From PALSA-1353 sp050012375 (GTDB lineage Bacteria; Planctomycetota; Phycisphaerae; Tepidisphaerales; Tepidisphaeraceae): a DNA stretch of 64,000 nucleotides. This document shows, in pieces, positions 42,058 to 50,688 of the stretch. The stretch lies in contig JBEKHH010000002.1 in the NCBI GenBank assembly GCA_050012375.1, positions 98,034 through 162,033 of the forward strand, written 5' to 3'. Made by a program: the position numbers and the translations under genes. Within the stretch, counting starts at the first letter, position 1, and every line of letters starts with the position of its first letter. The notes beneath the pieces were generated by a model. That model was not told the origin of the DNA. It saw only the letters and a program-made list of their open reading frames with translations, and made no database searches.

Positions 42058-45000
42058 ATGAAAAGGCGACTGATTCGCATTGCGACGCTGGCGGGCGGGG
42101 GGCTGGTGGTGCTGGTGATCGCCTTCGCTTTAATCGTCCGGCACATGGGGGCGGGAACGATTCAGGATTGGATCGGAACCCAGATTCAGGATATCGCCAA
42201 TTCGTTTCTCAATCCAAAGCTCAGCTTCACGGACCTGGCGTACGAATATCCGCTGACGGTTTCCTTGAAGAACCTGCACCTGACCGCGGACGATCCGGCC
42301 AATCCGGGTCACACCATTGACATCATCGCCGCTGGGCACGCGACGGTGGCGCTCGCGGAGATCCCTTCCATCGGCAAGCCCATCGTCATCCAGAAGATCA
42401 TTCTCGATGAGCCGCTCATCTCAGCGGTGGCCGTCGCGTCGGGGTCGAAGCAATTCGTCGGGTTTTCGGACCTGATTCGCGGGAGCCGAGCGAGCGGCGC
42501 TGCCGATGAAAAAAGTTCCGGACCGCCCAAAAAGCTGAGCGATATTTTCCAGATGCGGCTGGTTCAAATCACGGATGGCAAGATCGTTTACGACCCGCGC
42601 ATTGGCGGCACGGTGCCGATGACGCTCGATCAGATCAACACAACGCTCAATATCGAGCCGACCGACGCGGGTTGGTACAAGCTCGACACCGTCATCGCCC
42701 GCAAGCCGGTTTTCGAGCTTCAAATGGCCGGGCAGCTCAATCTGGATTCGTTCAGCGTGCGCGGCGTGGACATCAAACTCCTGGCCGACCTCGGGCAGGA
42801 CAAGCTCGATTATCTGCCGCCGGAGTTGCAGGCGATGCTCAAACGATATGATGCCCGGGGCAAGCTCAATGTCGAAGTCACCGGTTCCATGCCGATCATG
42901 GAACCGATAAAAGGGCGGGTGGAGGCGACGGTCAAGCTGGATCGCGCCAACATCGCGATGGGCGGACTGCGCATTCCGGTTGACAACCTCGACCTTGACG
43001 CGCGTTTTGCCGACGGCAAGGCGCTTTTGCCGTCCCTGAAGATCGTCGCCCTGGGCGGTTCGGCGGATCTATCCGGGTCGGCCACATTGAACGAGCGCCT
43101 CGACGCCGACCTGCACCTGAAGGTCGCGGGTATGGTGCTCGAACAACTGCTGGCGAAGGCGGCCTTGGCATCGGGATCGCCTGCGCGACTCGATCTCGAT
43201 TTCAATGTCGCCGGGTCGCTGATGAGCATCCTAGGCAAGGCGCCGGCAAAGCCCGGGGCGCCGCTGGCAGCGATCGGAGTAAAGGATTTGCGAATCTCGG
43301 CTGACGATCCGGTGAATCCGGGGCAAAAGATCGACGTCGTCGCCTGCAAGAGCCTGGACGTAACAATGACTCAGCCGATCGTTTCCGGCAAACCGATCGT
43401 CATCGACAAAATCATCCTCGACCAGGCGGCGGTGTCGGCGGTCGCGGTCGCCCCCGGCGCGGGGCGGTTTGTTGGAGTGCCCAATCTGGCCGCCGCTTCG
43501 CCCGCCGGCTCCTCCGCGCCGATGCCGAAGTTGGGCGATTTGCTCCGCGTCAAAACTTTTCAACTCAACGACGCCAAGATCATCTACGACCCGCGCATCC
43601 CCGGCACGCAGCGAATGTGCCTCGATCAGATCAACACGTCGCTGAGTGTCGATCCGAACGATGCCGGCAGCTACAGGGTCAGCACGAAAATTGCTCGCAA
43701 GCCGGTGTTCAGCCTCGCCATCGACGGCGAGATCAATATCGACGATCCCGGGTTGGAAAACCTGAACCTCGATCTTCAGGCTGATCTGACGCAAGACACG
43801 CTCGATTTCCTGCCGCCTCAATTGCAGTTGATTCTGAAACAGACGCGGGCCAAGGGAAAATTGAGCGTTAAGGCCGGCGCATCCGTGGCGATGTCCGACC
43901 TCGCCCGGGGCAAAGCGCACCTCGACGTGGACGTTCGAAACATCGAGCTGAACGAGGGCGATATTCATATTCCGGTGGATGACTTTTCAATGTCCGCGCG
44001 CCTGCGGGACGGGAAAGTCCAGCAGACCGTCAGGATTTCCGCCCTGAACAATGTGTTTGACCTGTCCGGATCGGTCGCGCTGAACAGTCGCCTTGACACC
44101 GACATGACGTTGATGCTCAAGGATGTGGAGCTCGAGCCGCTGCTGGCGGCGCTGAAACCGAATCAGCCCGCGCTGAAAACTTCGACGAAACTGAGCGCCG
44201 CGATCGAAGTTCAATCGCCGCTGATGGTGGCGATGGGGGCGGTCAGCGGCGCCGGCAATGAGCCGGTGGCCTCCGTCACCGTTCGGAATCTGCGCCTGAC
44301 GGCGGATAATCCGCTGGCCCCGGGCTTTGGGCTTGATTTCGTGGCTTGCGACCGCTTCGGCGTGGGGGTGTCAGCGCTTCCAACACGCGGCAAGCCGATC
44401 GAGATCGATCAGGTTGTCGTCGAGCATCCGGCGATTCGCGCGATCGCGATGGGGCCGGAGTCGAAAGAACTCGCCGGTTTTTCGGCCCTTGGGAACCTGG
44501 TGGCGAGCCCGTCTCCGCCGGGAACGCTTCCATCAACGACTTTGCCGTCCACAATGCCGGCCGAGCCCGCGCTAAGGCTGAGTGATGTCTTCCGCCTTCG
44601 GTCGCTCCGGGTTGCCGACGCCTCGCTTTATTACGATCCGCGCATTGATGGCACGATTCCATTTTCGCTCAATCACCTCACGACGAAGATTGACCTGGAC
44701 TCGGAGGCTCCAGACGCCTATCGCTTTGACCTGCTGATTCCATCCAAGCCGGATTTGAATCTTGAACTTGCCGGCCGCATCAACGTCAGCACGATGATCG
44801 CCGAGGCGCTGAAGCTGAACCTTACGACACACATTGGCGGGGATGCTCGGAAATATCTGCCTCCGCAGTTGCAGAAACGGCTCCAGCCATATGAGCCCAT
44901 CGGCTCGCTCGCCGTGAAAGTGGCGGGCACGCTGCCGCTTTTGAATCCCAGCGCCGGTGATATCGAGGCGGAGGTGTTGCTTGATGGTTTCGCCGCGACG

Positions 45001-45945
45001 GCCGGCGATTACCGAATCCCGATCGATCACCTGCGGCTGCCGATCCGGCTCAAGGGCGGGCAGGTCGAAATCCAGGACGCCGCCAAGCTGGGCGGTCCGA
45101 TGGTGGAGGCGCTCAGCGGAGCCGCGGACCTGACCGGCACGGTGACGCTGAATGATCGCCTCGATTCAACACTGGCGCTCAAGGTTGATGGGATGCTCCT
45201 ACAAACGTTGATGGCCGACAAGATCTCCGAACCCAGGAAGAATCTCATCGGCGCGCTACAGGCAAACGTGGAGCTGAAGAACGCGCCGCTTCGGGTCATC
45301 GCCGCCAAGGCCAGGTCGCGGCCGGCGGCGGAGTCGGATCCTCCCTCGCCCCTTGCCACGGCCGATCTTCCGGCCAACTGGGGCTCGGCCGACATCGAGC
45401 TGACCCACGCCAGGCTGGTCGGATTTCAACTCATTCAAGGAATGGACAACATCGCCAAGTCGGCTTTCACGGATATTTTCAATCGCGCCGACAAGGACAA
45501 GCCGCAGACGGTTGTTCCCAAGGAGAGCGCGAAAGTCGTCTGCACGTTTGAGAAGGACCACATCTCGATTTCCAATTTGCACTACGATGGCGAAGACCTC
45601 GCGGCCGACGGCAAAGGTTATTTGACGCTGAAGCAAGAGGTGAACCTGGACCTGACCGGCGGGCCGATGTCAAAACTCGGCGGCATGGGATCCGTGGGCA
45701 ATTGGATCAAAAATGCCAGCGATTCACTCTTGTACTATCACGTTTCGGGAACTATTGGCGATCTGAAGATCGCCCCAAAAAGGGGCAACGGCAGGCCGAT
45801 CGTTCAGGGCGCCAAGGAAGTGACGCGAGACGCGGAGAAAATCACGAAGAAAGGCGTGAAAGCCGTCGGCACGGGACTGGACAAAGCCGGTTCGTTCATC
45901 CACGGGTTGTTCAATCACAAGGATCAGGATCAGGACAAGAATTGA
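42058..45945 (+). CDS. Giant AsmA-like inner-membrane-anchored protein with three internal repeats
   Basis: 1295 residues. One N-terminal membrane helix (ATLAGGGLVVLVIAFALIV), the rest predicted periplasmic and beta-rich. The body is a threefold repeat of ~370-430 residues: each unit has a KPI.I..I(I/V).(D/E).P.(I/V)(S/R)A(V/I)A segment (PIVIQKIILDEPLISAVAVA, PIVIDKIILDQAAVSAVAVA, PIEIDQVVVEHPAIRAIAM), then VG/AGFS, a short Pro/Ser linker, an R(L/V).DAKI.YDPRI..T segment and a KL.V.(V/A).(G/A)S block. AsmA-type proteins are thought to bridge the periplasm and move or organise lipids. In this cluster it could carry the aryl lipid to the outer membrane. The C-terminal tail is His/Lys/Asp-rich. 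Confidence 0.8.
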   Translation: MKRRLIRIATLAGGGLVVLVIAFALIVRHMGAGTIQDWIGTQIQDIANSFLNPKLSFTDLAYEYPLTVSLKNLHLTADDPANPGHTIDIIAAGHATVALAEIPSIGKPIVIQKIILDEPLISAVAVASGSKQFVGFSDLIRGSRASGAADEKSSGPPKKLSDIFQMRLVQITDGKIVYDPRIGGTVPMTLDQINTTLNIEPTDAGWYKLDTVIARKPVFELQMAGQLNLDSFSVRGVDIKLLADLGQDKLDYLPPELQAMLKRYDARGKLNVEVTGSMPIMEPIKGRVEATVKLDRANIAMGGLRIPVDNLDLDARFADGKALLPSLKIVALGGSADLSGSATLNERLDADLHLKVAGMVLEQLLAKAALASGSPARLDLDFNVAGSLMSILGKAPAKPGAPLAAIGVKDLRISADDPVNPGQKIDVVACKSLDVTMTQPIVSGKPIVIDKIILDQAAVSAVAVAPGAGRFVGVPNLAAASPAGSSAPMPKLGDLLRVKTFQLNDAKIIYDPRIPGTQRMCLDQINTSLSVDPNDAGSYRVSTKIARKPVFSLAIDGEINIDDPGLENLNLDLQADLTQDTLDFLPPQLQLILKQTRAKGKLSVKAGASVAMSDLARGKAHLDVDVRNIELNEGDIHIPVDDFSMSARLRDGKVQQTVRISALNNVFDLSGSVALNSRLDTDMTLMLKDVELEPLLAALKPNQPALKTSTKLSAAIEVQSPLMVAMGAVSGAGNEPVASVTVRNLRLTADNPLAPGFGLDFVACDRFGVGVSALPTRGKPIEIDQVVVEHPAIRAIAMGPESKELAGFSALGNLVASPSPPGTLPSTTLPSTMPAEPALRLSDVFRLRSLRVADASLYYDPRIDGTIPFSLNHLTTKIDLDSEAPDAYRFDLLIPSKPDLNLELAGRINVSTMIAEALKLNLTTHIGGDARKYLPPQLQKRLQPYEPIGSLAVKVAGTLPLLNPSAGDIEAEVLLDGFAATAGDYRIPIDHLRLPIRLKGGQVEIQDAAKLGGPMVEALSGAADLTGTVTLNDRLDSTLALKVDGMLLQTLMADKISEPRKNLIGALQANVELKNAPLRVIAAKARSRPAAESDPPSPLATADLPANWGSADIELTHARLVGFQLIQGMDNIAKSAFTDIFNRADKDKPQTVVPKESAKVVCTFEKDHISISNLHYDGEDLAADGKGYLTLKQEVNLDLTGGPMSKLGGMGSVGNWIKNASDSLLYYHVSGTIGDLKIAPKRGNGRPIVQGAKEVTRDAEKITKKGVKAVGTGLDKAGSFIHGLFNHKDQDQDKN

Positions 45946-46052
45946 TGTGCGCCGCGGTTACCGGGTGAGAGAAAATCACGGCAAATCCCAGCGCATTGCT
46001 AAGCCGGCGATGAAAATCAATAATCATCACTGCTCGGCGGCCGCCGGTCCCT

Positions 46053-46928
46053 ATGAGCTTCTCAGCGAACCACATTGTCTTCGCCTGCTTGCTCGCCGAG
46101 GGCCTGGTGATCGCCACGCTGGTCCTGGTTCCTCGATTGCTGCGTCTCTGTTTTGGCGTGAAGTCCGCCGGGCCCACGGCATGGCAAGAGCGAGTCGAGC
46201 TGCGATACCAGAATCAGGGCACGTATGTCTGGATATTCGCCCTGTCGAAGCTGCGGCTTGATCCGATGTTCCGGGAGCTGCCTGAATTCCTGCGCGACCT
46301 GCCCAGCCCGCGCATGGCGATGGACCTGGGCTGCGGCCACGGCTTCGCCGGGTGCTCTCTGCTGGAATGGTTCCCTGGGTTGAAACTCTTTGGGATTGAG
46401 CCAAGCGCCAGTCGCGTTCGCGCCGCGGCCCGGGCCTTTGGACAGCGCGGGCGGGTGTTCCAGGCGGCGGCGCCGGATTTCGAATCGCCGATGCTCCCGG
46501 ATCGCATGGACGCGGCGTTCGCCCTGGACATGATTCATTTCCTAAGCGACCCCGCGCTGGACCTGACGCTGAAGCGGATTCGAGCGCGGTTGGACGACGG
46601 CGCCTATTTGTTTCTTCGCGCCCCTATGCACCCCGAAGGCCGGGGATCGTTTCTCTGGAACCTGGACAAAATCACGCGTGCGCTCAGCGGCGCCAGCGCC
46701 TATTTTCGGTCCGACGATCAGATCCGCTGCGCGATCGAGAAGGCCGGCTTTCAAATCATGCGGGTTCAAATGTCCGGCGACAATCAGGAATTGTTCTGGT
46801 TCATTGCGGCGGCTTCATCACCCAAATCTGTGATAGAGCGCGATGGCGCTGAGCAGAAGCACGACGACAACGTGAACCACGATGAGCGTGAGCAGGTGCC
46901 GGTGGCTGAATTCATTCCACCTCTGTAA
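46053..46928 (+). CDS. Membrane-anchored SAM-dependent class I methyltransferase
   Basis: 291 residues. An N-terminal hydrophobic helix (IVFACLLAEGLVIATLVLVP) precedes a Rossmann methyltransferase domain: motif I AMDLGCGHGFAG, acidic residue in KLFGIEPSASR, and AFALDMIHFLSD. SAM-dependent methylation of a small molecule or lipid is likely, in line with the cluster. The last ~36 codons are antisense to the C-terminus of the convergent GT25 gene (111-nt overlap) and are highly charged, so the natural C-terminus may be ordinary only up to about ELFWFIAAA. 107 nt downstream of the AsmA-like gene. Confidence 0.78.
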   Translation: MSFSANHIVFACLLAEGLVIATLVLVPRLLRLCFGVKSAGPTAWQERVELRYQNQGTYVWIFALSKLRLDPMFRELPEFLRDLPSPRMAMDLGCGHGFAGCSLLEWFPGLKLFGIEPSASRVRAAARAFGQRGRVFQAAAPDFESPMLPDRMDAAFALDMIHFLSDPALDLTLKRIRARLDDGAYLFLRAPMHPEGRGSFLWNLDKITRALSGASAYFRSDDQIRCAIEKAGFQIMRVQMSGDNQELFWFIAAASSPKSVIERDGAEQKHDDNVNHDEREQVPVAEFIPPL

Positions 46929-47585
46929 CCGGTAGAGTCCGCCGGCAAGCCGGCGAGCCCGATCGATTCCCTGCAGCTTATGGTTATCGGTTGAAGAGCC
47001 GCTTTGAAATGCGAAGGCGGGGTAGCAGGTGTAAAATCGCTCATCTTGCAGGGAACACAGCAGATCGTCATAGGCAACGCCTTGCCAGGGTATTTCGACC
47101 AGCTTCTGGGCGAAAGCTCGATTCACGACATAGGCGTGGGCGGTGCAGCGATAGAGGATCTTCAATACCGACTCGAAAGGGGTCTTTTTAGATGAGCGAA
47201 CGAAACAGCCGAAAAAGAACATGTGCCATTCGGCGGTCGATTTCATAAAACGTATCGCGCCGGCAAGGACCTTGGGCGAAAACCGGCGGATCAGAATGTC
47301 GTCTTCAAAAACGACGATGTTTTGCGCCGCGGCGGCCAGGGCGGCGCGAAGGCATGACATGTGAGATTCAAAAATTCCCTGTTCGCTATCGGTGGGGTGG
47401 CTGTCTACAATGACGAATTGAACGCGATCGGTCAGGCCGATGCGCGCGAATTCCTTCCGGGCCTTTTCGCGGCGGTCGGCGCGCTGGGCGAGAGAAATGC
47501 AGTAGATCCGGTCGAAGCCGCTCCAGGCATCGGCTGGCGGCCGGCCAATCTGCTCGCTAGTCTCCAGGACGGAAGATATCGTCAC
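46818..47585 (-). CDS. GT25-family glycosyltransferase with C-terminal membrane helix
   Basis: 255 residues from GTG 47585 with GGAAGACAG before it. Glycosyltransferase family 25 (LPS beta-galactosyltransferase-like): DRIYCISLAQRADRREKARK, SHMSCLRAALAAAAQNIVVF then EDDILIRR (the acidic metal-binding motif), YRCTAHAYVVNR, YDDLLCSLQ and YPAFAFQSGSSTDNH. A C-terminal hydrophobic helix (LLTLIVVHVVVVLLLSAIAL) would anchor it in the inner membrane, suggesting a lipid-linked acceptor. It would glycosylate the cluster product or a surface lipid. Runs opposite to its neighbours and overlaps the methyltransferase gene tail to tail. Confidence 0.82.
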   Translation of the reverse strand: MTISSVLETSEQIGRPPADAWSGFDRIYCISLAQRADRREKARKEFARIGLTDRVQFVIVDSHPTDSEQGIFESHMSCLRAALAAAAQNIVVFEDDILIRRFSPKVLAGAIRFMKSTAEWHMFFFGCFVRSSKKTPFESVLKILYRCTAHAYVVNRAFAQKLVEIPWQGVAYDDLLCSLQDERFYTCYPAFAFQSGSSTDNHKLQGIDRARRLAGGLYRLQRWNEFSHRHLLTLIVVHVVVVLLLSAIALYHRFG

Positions 47586-47645
47586 CTGTCTTCCTCAGCC
47601 CTTGAGGGTCCATAAGGATCGCGGTAGTCTCGCTGGAACATAACC

Positions 47646-48029
47646 TTGAACGAGTTGGCATACAAGATTGGTCTGAGGCTGGCGCGAGTCGGATTCGTCC
47701 GAAGCGCCATCGATGACCGCGCCGACCTGACGCCGTTCAAGGGGCGGCCGACATTTCGGATTCTCTTCGGCGTATTTTTAATCGGGTTCAGCTTCCTGAT
47801 GTGCTGGCCCGCCATCAGCGCCCTGGGGGGGATTTCCATCCACTTTCGGATGCCGTTCCTGGCCCTCGTCGGCGGGCCGGTGCTGTATGGATCTTCGCAC
47901 TTGTGCTTTCTAGCGGGCATGGCCCTTTCCGGGGCCGAGTATTCGCGCATCTTCCTCCGCTGGGCGGCCCGCGTCGGCGTCGAAAAACTCCTGAGCTTCG
48001 GCGCGAGCGGGCAGGAGCCGGAAGCGTAG
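47646..48029 (+). CDS. Small membrane protein (transporter-suffix-like)
   Basis: 127 residues from TTG 47646, the only start available after an upstream in-frame TAG. Two hydrophobic helices (FRILFGVFLIGFSFLMCWP and FLALVGGPVLYGSSHLCFLA) followed by GMALSGAEYSRIFLRWAARV, a pattern I associate with small transporter-suffix-type membrane proteins. Function unknown. It is divergent from the GT25 gene and followed by a palindromic repeat, then the ACP gene. Confidence 0.55.
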   Translation: MNELAYKIGLRLARVGFVRSAIDDRADLTPFKGRPTFRILFGVFLIGFSFLMCWPAISALGGISIHFRMPFLALVGGPVLYGSSHLCFLAGMALSGAEYSRIFLRWAARVGVEKLLSFGASGQEPEA

Positions 48030-48040
48030 GAAATGCCGAG

Positions 48041-48137
48041 TGAATGCCGAATGCCAAATGCCAAATGCCGAATGAAATGCAGAGTCCCTGCCTTTTCATT
48101 TGGCATTCGGCATTTGGCATTCGGCATTCGCCATTCA
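48041..48137. repeat. Palindromic short-period repeat, AATGCCG/AATGCCA heptamers
   Basis: Left arm of about five heptamers (GAATGCCGAATGCCAAATGC and so on, to GAATGAAA), a ~20-nt spacer, and a right arm of six units (CATTTGGCATTCGGCATTTG and on). The unit order differs between the arms, so they pair in shifted registers. Lies between the membrane protein and ACP genes. Confidence 0.85.
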
Positions 48138-48203
48138 CCCCCGTTTGTGTTCCACCTTCCCCATTGTTAGACTCGCGACGGTAAGGCGGATGAGGCCAAA
48201 GGG

Positions 48204-48464
48204 ATGACGGATTCTGAAGTGATTGAGGCGGTGAACGAGGTGTTCGTGAATTCCTTTGAGATTCCGCGCGAGCAAATCAAGCCGGAAGCCCAGATCTTCG
48301 CGGACCTTGGACTGGATAGCCTCGATATTGTGGACCTCGTGGCGGCGATCCAGAAAAGATTCGGCATCCAGGTTCGCGATGATGAACGCGTTCGCTCCAT
48401 TCGCAGCATGCAGGACCTTTACAGCTATCTCATCATGGTCAAAGCCGAGCAGAAAAAGGTCTGA
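48204..48464 (+). CDS. acpP: Acyl carrier protein
   Basis: 86 residues, acidic four-helix ACP. The phosphopantetheine attachment Ser39 is in DLGLDSLDIVDLVAA. PREQIKPEAQIFADLG before it and VRSIRSMQDLYSYL after it match the family. Four nt separate it from the downstream acyltransferase gene, so it is dedicated to this cluster rather than the housekeeping ACP (inferred). It would carry the growing chain for the ketosynthase and ketoreductase. Confidence 0.92.
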   Translation: MTDSEVIEAVNEVFVNSFEIPREQIKPEAQIFADLGLDSLDIVDLVAAIQKRFGIQVRDDERVRSIRSMQDLYSYLIMVKAEQKKV

Positions 48465-48468
48465 CGCC

Positions 48469-49245
48469 ATGACGCCGCCCGAGCCGCGAGTTGGTTCGTC
48501 CAATTCGCTGGCATCCATCCTGTGGCTCAATCTCTTTTTCTGGACGGCCGTGGTGGTGGTTACGGCGATTTTTGTCATTGGCGCAACCTGTTACGTCTGC
48601 ATATTCCTGCTGATTTTCCGAAACCGGCGGCGTGGGAAGTGGCTGGTGCGCCGAAGCATCAGCCATTATGGCGCGCTGGTTTTGAAGTGCGGTTGGCCGC
48701 TGGTCAAGGTGCGTTATGTCGATCACGCCCCGCATGAATCGCCCCCGTTCGTGTTCGTTTCCAATCATCGCTCGGCATCGGATGCGTTTCTTATGGCGTG
48801 TCTTCCCTTCGAGTGCATCCAGGTCCTGAATAACTGGCCGTCGAGGCTTCCGGTGGTCGGTCCCGTCGCCTGGATCGCCGGTTATTTGAAGGTGCGCAAA
48901 ATGTCGCCGGAAGCTTTCGTGGAAGCGGGGTCGCGCTTGCTGGCGGACGGCGTCTCGATCATCGCATTTCCCGAGGGCACGCGCTCGGGGTCGCGCAAGA
49001 TCGGGTCGTTTCACGGGTCGGCGTTTCGACTGGCCCAGCGCGCCCGCGCCAACATTGCCCTGCTGGCCATCGCCGGAAATGAGGACATTCCCAAGCGCGG
49101 GTCGCTGGTGCTGCATCCTGGGCGAATCACCGTTTCCAAGCTGCCGTCCGTCACCTACGAACAATACAAGGACATGACGGCTTTCAAACTGAAGACATTG
49201 GTGCGCGAAAGAATCCGGCAGCATCTGGATGCGCAACGCGCTTGA
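48469..49245 (+). CDS. PlsC-type lysophospholipid acyltransferase (LPLAT)
   Basis: 258 residues from ATG 48469, 4 nt after the ACP stop. One N-terminal membrane helix (WTAVVVVTAIFVIGATCYVC). Acyltransferase motifs: HX4D as NHRSASD (His100, Asp105), RLPVVGPVAWIAGYLKVR, and FPEGTRS. It transfers an acyl group to glycerol-phosphate or a similar acceptor. ACP plus LPLAT side by side is a feature of aryl-polyene and flexirubin clusters, where the acyltransferase is thought to attach the chain to a lipid. Last recognisable gene of the cluster. Confidence 0.9.
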   Translation: MTPPEPRVGSSNSLASILWLNLFFWTAVVVVTAIFVIGATCYVCIFLLIFRNRRRGKWLVRRSISHYGALVLKCGWPLVKVRYVDHAPHESPPFVFVSNHRSASDAFLMACLPFECIQVLNNWPSRLPVVGPVAWIAGYLKVRKMSPEAFVEAGSRLLADGVSIIAFPEGTRSGSRKIGSFHGSAFRLAQRARANIALLAIAGNEDIPKRGSLVLHPGRITVSKLPSVTYEQYKDMTAFKLKTLVRERIRQHLDAQRA

Positions 49246-49251
49246 GTATTA

Positions 49252-49338
49252 AAGTGGTACGGCTATGTCTACGCGAAGAATCTGGAGGTCATGAACACGG
49301 CCAAGATTCTCGTTGGGGACAGTCAAAGCCGGGAAGGA
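49252..49338 (+). pseudogene. Relic of an Eco57I-type methylase (TaqI-like specificity region)
   Basis: Directly after the acyltransferase stop, the frame reads KWYGYVYAKNLEVMNTAKIL then VGDSQSREG. W-Y-G-Y-V-Y-x-K-N-L-E-x-M-x-x-x-K-I-L-V is what I recall from the C-terminal TaqI-like specificity domain of Eco57I-type restriction-modification enzymes. No start, no methylase motifs; only ~30 codons remain. Confidence 0.45.
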
Positions 49339-49446
49339 TTACGGCCCCGCTTCGAACCAAGGCAAGTCCCCGAACTACCGAACGAAGGAACCGGCGCCGG
49401 GGCGCGGAGGAGTTGTCTCGACAGTTCGCTTCTTAAAAGGTGCTCT

Positions 49447-49503
49447 ATTTTTCCCGCAGTATGTGGAAAAATGGAGCCGGCGGGACGCCAATAGAACTTT
49501 TCC
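49447..49503. repeat. Dispersed GGAGCC-GCGGGAC-CCAATAGAAC repeat, copy 1
   Basis: A stem ATTTTTCC (49447-49454)/GGAAAAAT (49465-49472) is followed by GGAGCCGGCGGGACGCCAAT and AGAACTTTTCC. Same family as the copies at 50421, 52021 and 52455. Confidence 0.75.
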
Positions 49504-49542
49504 TCATTGCGATTCAGGAAACTCTGTTTTCCCGCGATCCGA

Positions 49543-50073
49543 TCAATTTGCGGCCTCTACGATCGGAACCGTGCCCTGCGAAGCCTGAAATTCCACCGTC
49601 GAATCGAACTGACCCGTAACCGGATCGGGCTCCGGCGCCATTTCCACGTGACGTGCGGAATGAGGCAATTCGTTGCCGTGATCGTTGGCAGGGACAATAC
49701 GCTCGGCTACCAGCAGCGGCAGATGACGTTCGTTGCGGGCAATGAGCTTGCCCGTGACGACGACGAGTTTGTCGTTAAAATCCTCGGCGGCGCCCGGGCA
49801 GGCACGGACATCCACCTCCACAGATTGTGCCGTCACAGTGGCGGCCAGCCCCCAGGTGTCGTATGAGCCAAGTTCGCTGGGCACGTTGAATTCCATGAGG
49901 CGGCCGAATCGCTTCGCTTCCTTGGCCGAAGCCAGCCACGGCCTCAGGTCGCCGTGCGTGGCAACGCCCGGACCGGCGGGCAGGAGCCCAGGCGATCCGT
50001 TTCGACATCCCACGGCGCCAAGCAACGCCAGGATGGCGACCGCAAACCGGGGTCGGCAATCGACCAACCGCAT
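49543..50073 (-). CDS. Lipoprotein of unknown function
   Basis: 176 residues from ATG 50073. Signal peptide PRFAVAILALLGAVGC with lipobox Cys. The mature part has no motif I recognise: EFNVPSELGSYDTWGLAATV, a beta-rich segment DKLVVVTGKLIARNERHLPL, and an acidic tail with Pro-Val repeats. VVTGKL and the preceding ACPG suggest an OB-like or small beta-barrel fold, but this is speculative. Flanked by dispersed repeats; no operon partner. Confidence 0.6.
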   Translation of the reverse strand: MRLVDCRPRFAVAILALLGAVGCRNGSPGLLPAGPGVATHGDLRPWLASAKEAKRFGRLMEFNVPSELGSYDTWGLAATVTAQSVEVDVRACPGAAEDFNDKLVVVTGKLIARNERHLPLLVAERIVPANDHGNELPHSARHVEMAPEPDPVTGQFDSTVEFQASQGTVPIVEAAN

Positions 50074-50688
50074 GGCTCCACTCCTCCTTCTGGGGCGTGT
50101 CGCTGATTCCGGCCACGCCATTCCATGTATCGGAGAAGAAATCAACGTTCCTGACCAAGTTGAGAATTTCGTGGGTCCGATATGAACGGGATTATCCGCC
50201 CCTGCCTGACCAGGAACGCCGCGGATGGAATCAGCCGCTGTTCCTAGGGGAATTTTCGCTCCCAGCGTTGCGTGTTCAGTTGGGAATGAGAGACCGCGCC
50301 GACAGATTGAACGCAGGCGATGAATCCGGGAGGCCCGCGGCGACCGCTGACGCCCTCTTCCGCCTTAAATTATCCGCGGTCCGCAAAGCGACCGTCAAGG
50401 ATCCCCTGAGAAAGTTCAATTCGTCCCGCTCCTACGGAGCCAGCGGGACACCAATAGAACTGTTTCTGGCAGGGATCCGCGTAATCGTTCGAAAAACAGC
50501 TTCGGAACTGCAAAATCTGCCAACATGACGCGGTGCGATTGGTCCTGTGATTTTAAGGAGCGCACATTCTAGAATTTCTTTGTAGTCGCCGAAGGCTTTG
50601 ATCGGCTGCCAGTCGACGTGGGATAGACCAGGAGCGAACGCACCAAGCCTCGCACGCAGAGATAGTCCGTTGAACAAGGAGATTGCTC
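50074..50688. other. Gene-poor stretch with dispersed repeat
   Basis: 615 nt between the lipoprotein start and the amylase start. Contains repeat copy 2 (50421-50466) and, at its end, the AAGGAG ribosome-binding site of the amylase gene. A short plus-strand open stretch (about 50097-50400) has no recognisable family and no credible start. No RNA gene seen. Confidence 0.5.
50421..50466. repeat. Dispersed GGAGCC-GCGGGAC-CCAATAGAAC repeat, copy 2
   Basis: Carries its own hairpin: GTCCCGCT and AGCGGGAC (perfect 8 bp) around CCTACGGAGCC, then ACCAATAGAACT. An outer AGTTC just upstream pairs with GAACT, so the copy is a small palindrome. Confidence 0.75.

Noticed and set aside
47582..48127. Minus-strand frame with MPNAKCRMPNE opening
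   Set aside because: Starts inside the heptamer repeat and is antisense to the membrane protein gene.
48041..48137. CRISPR-like array in the AATGCCG repeats
   Set aside because: Units are 7 nt, continuous, and have no unique spacers.
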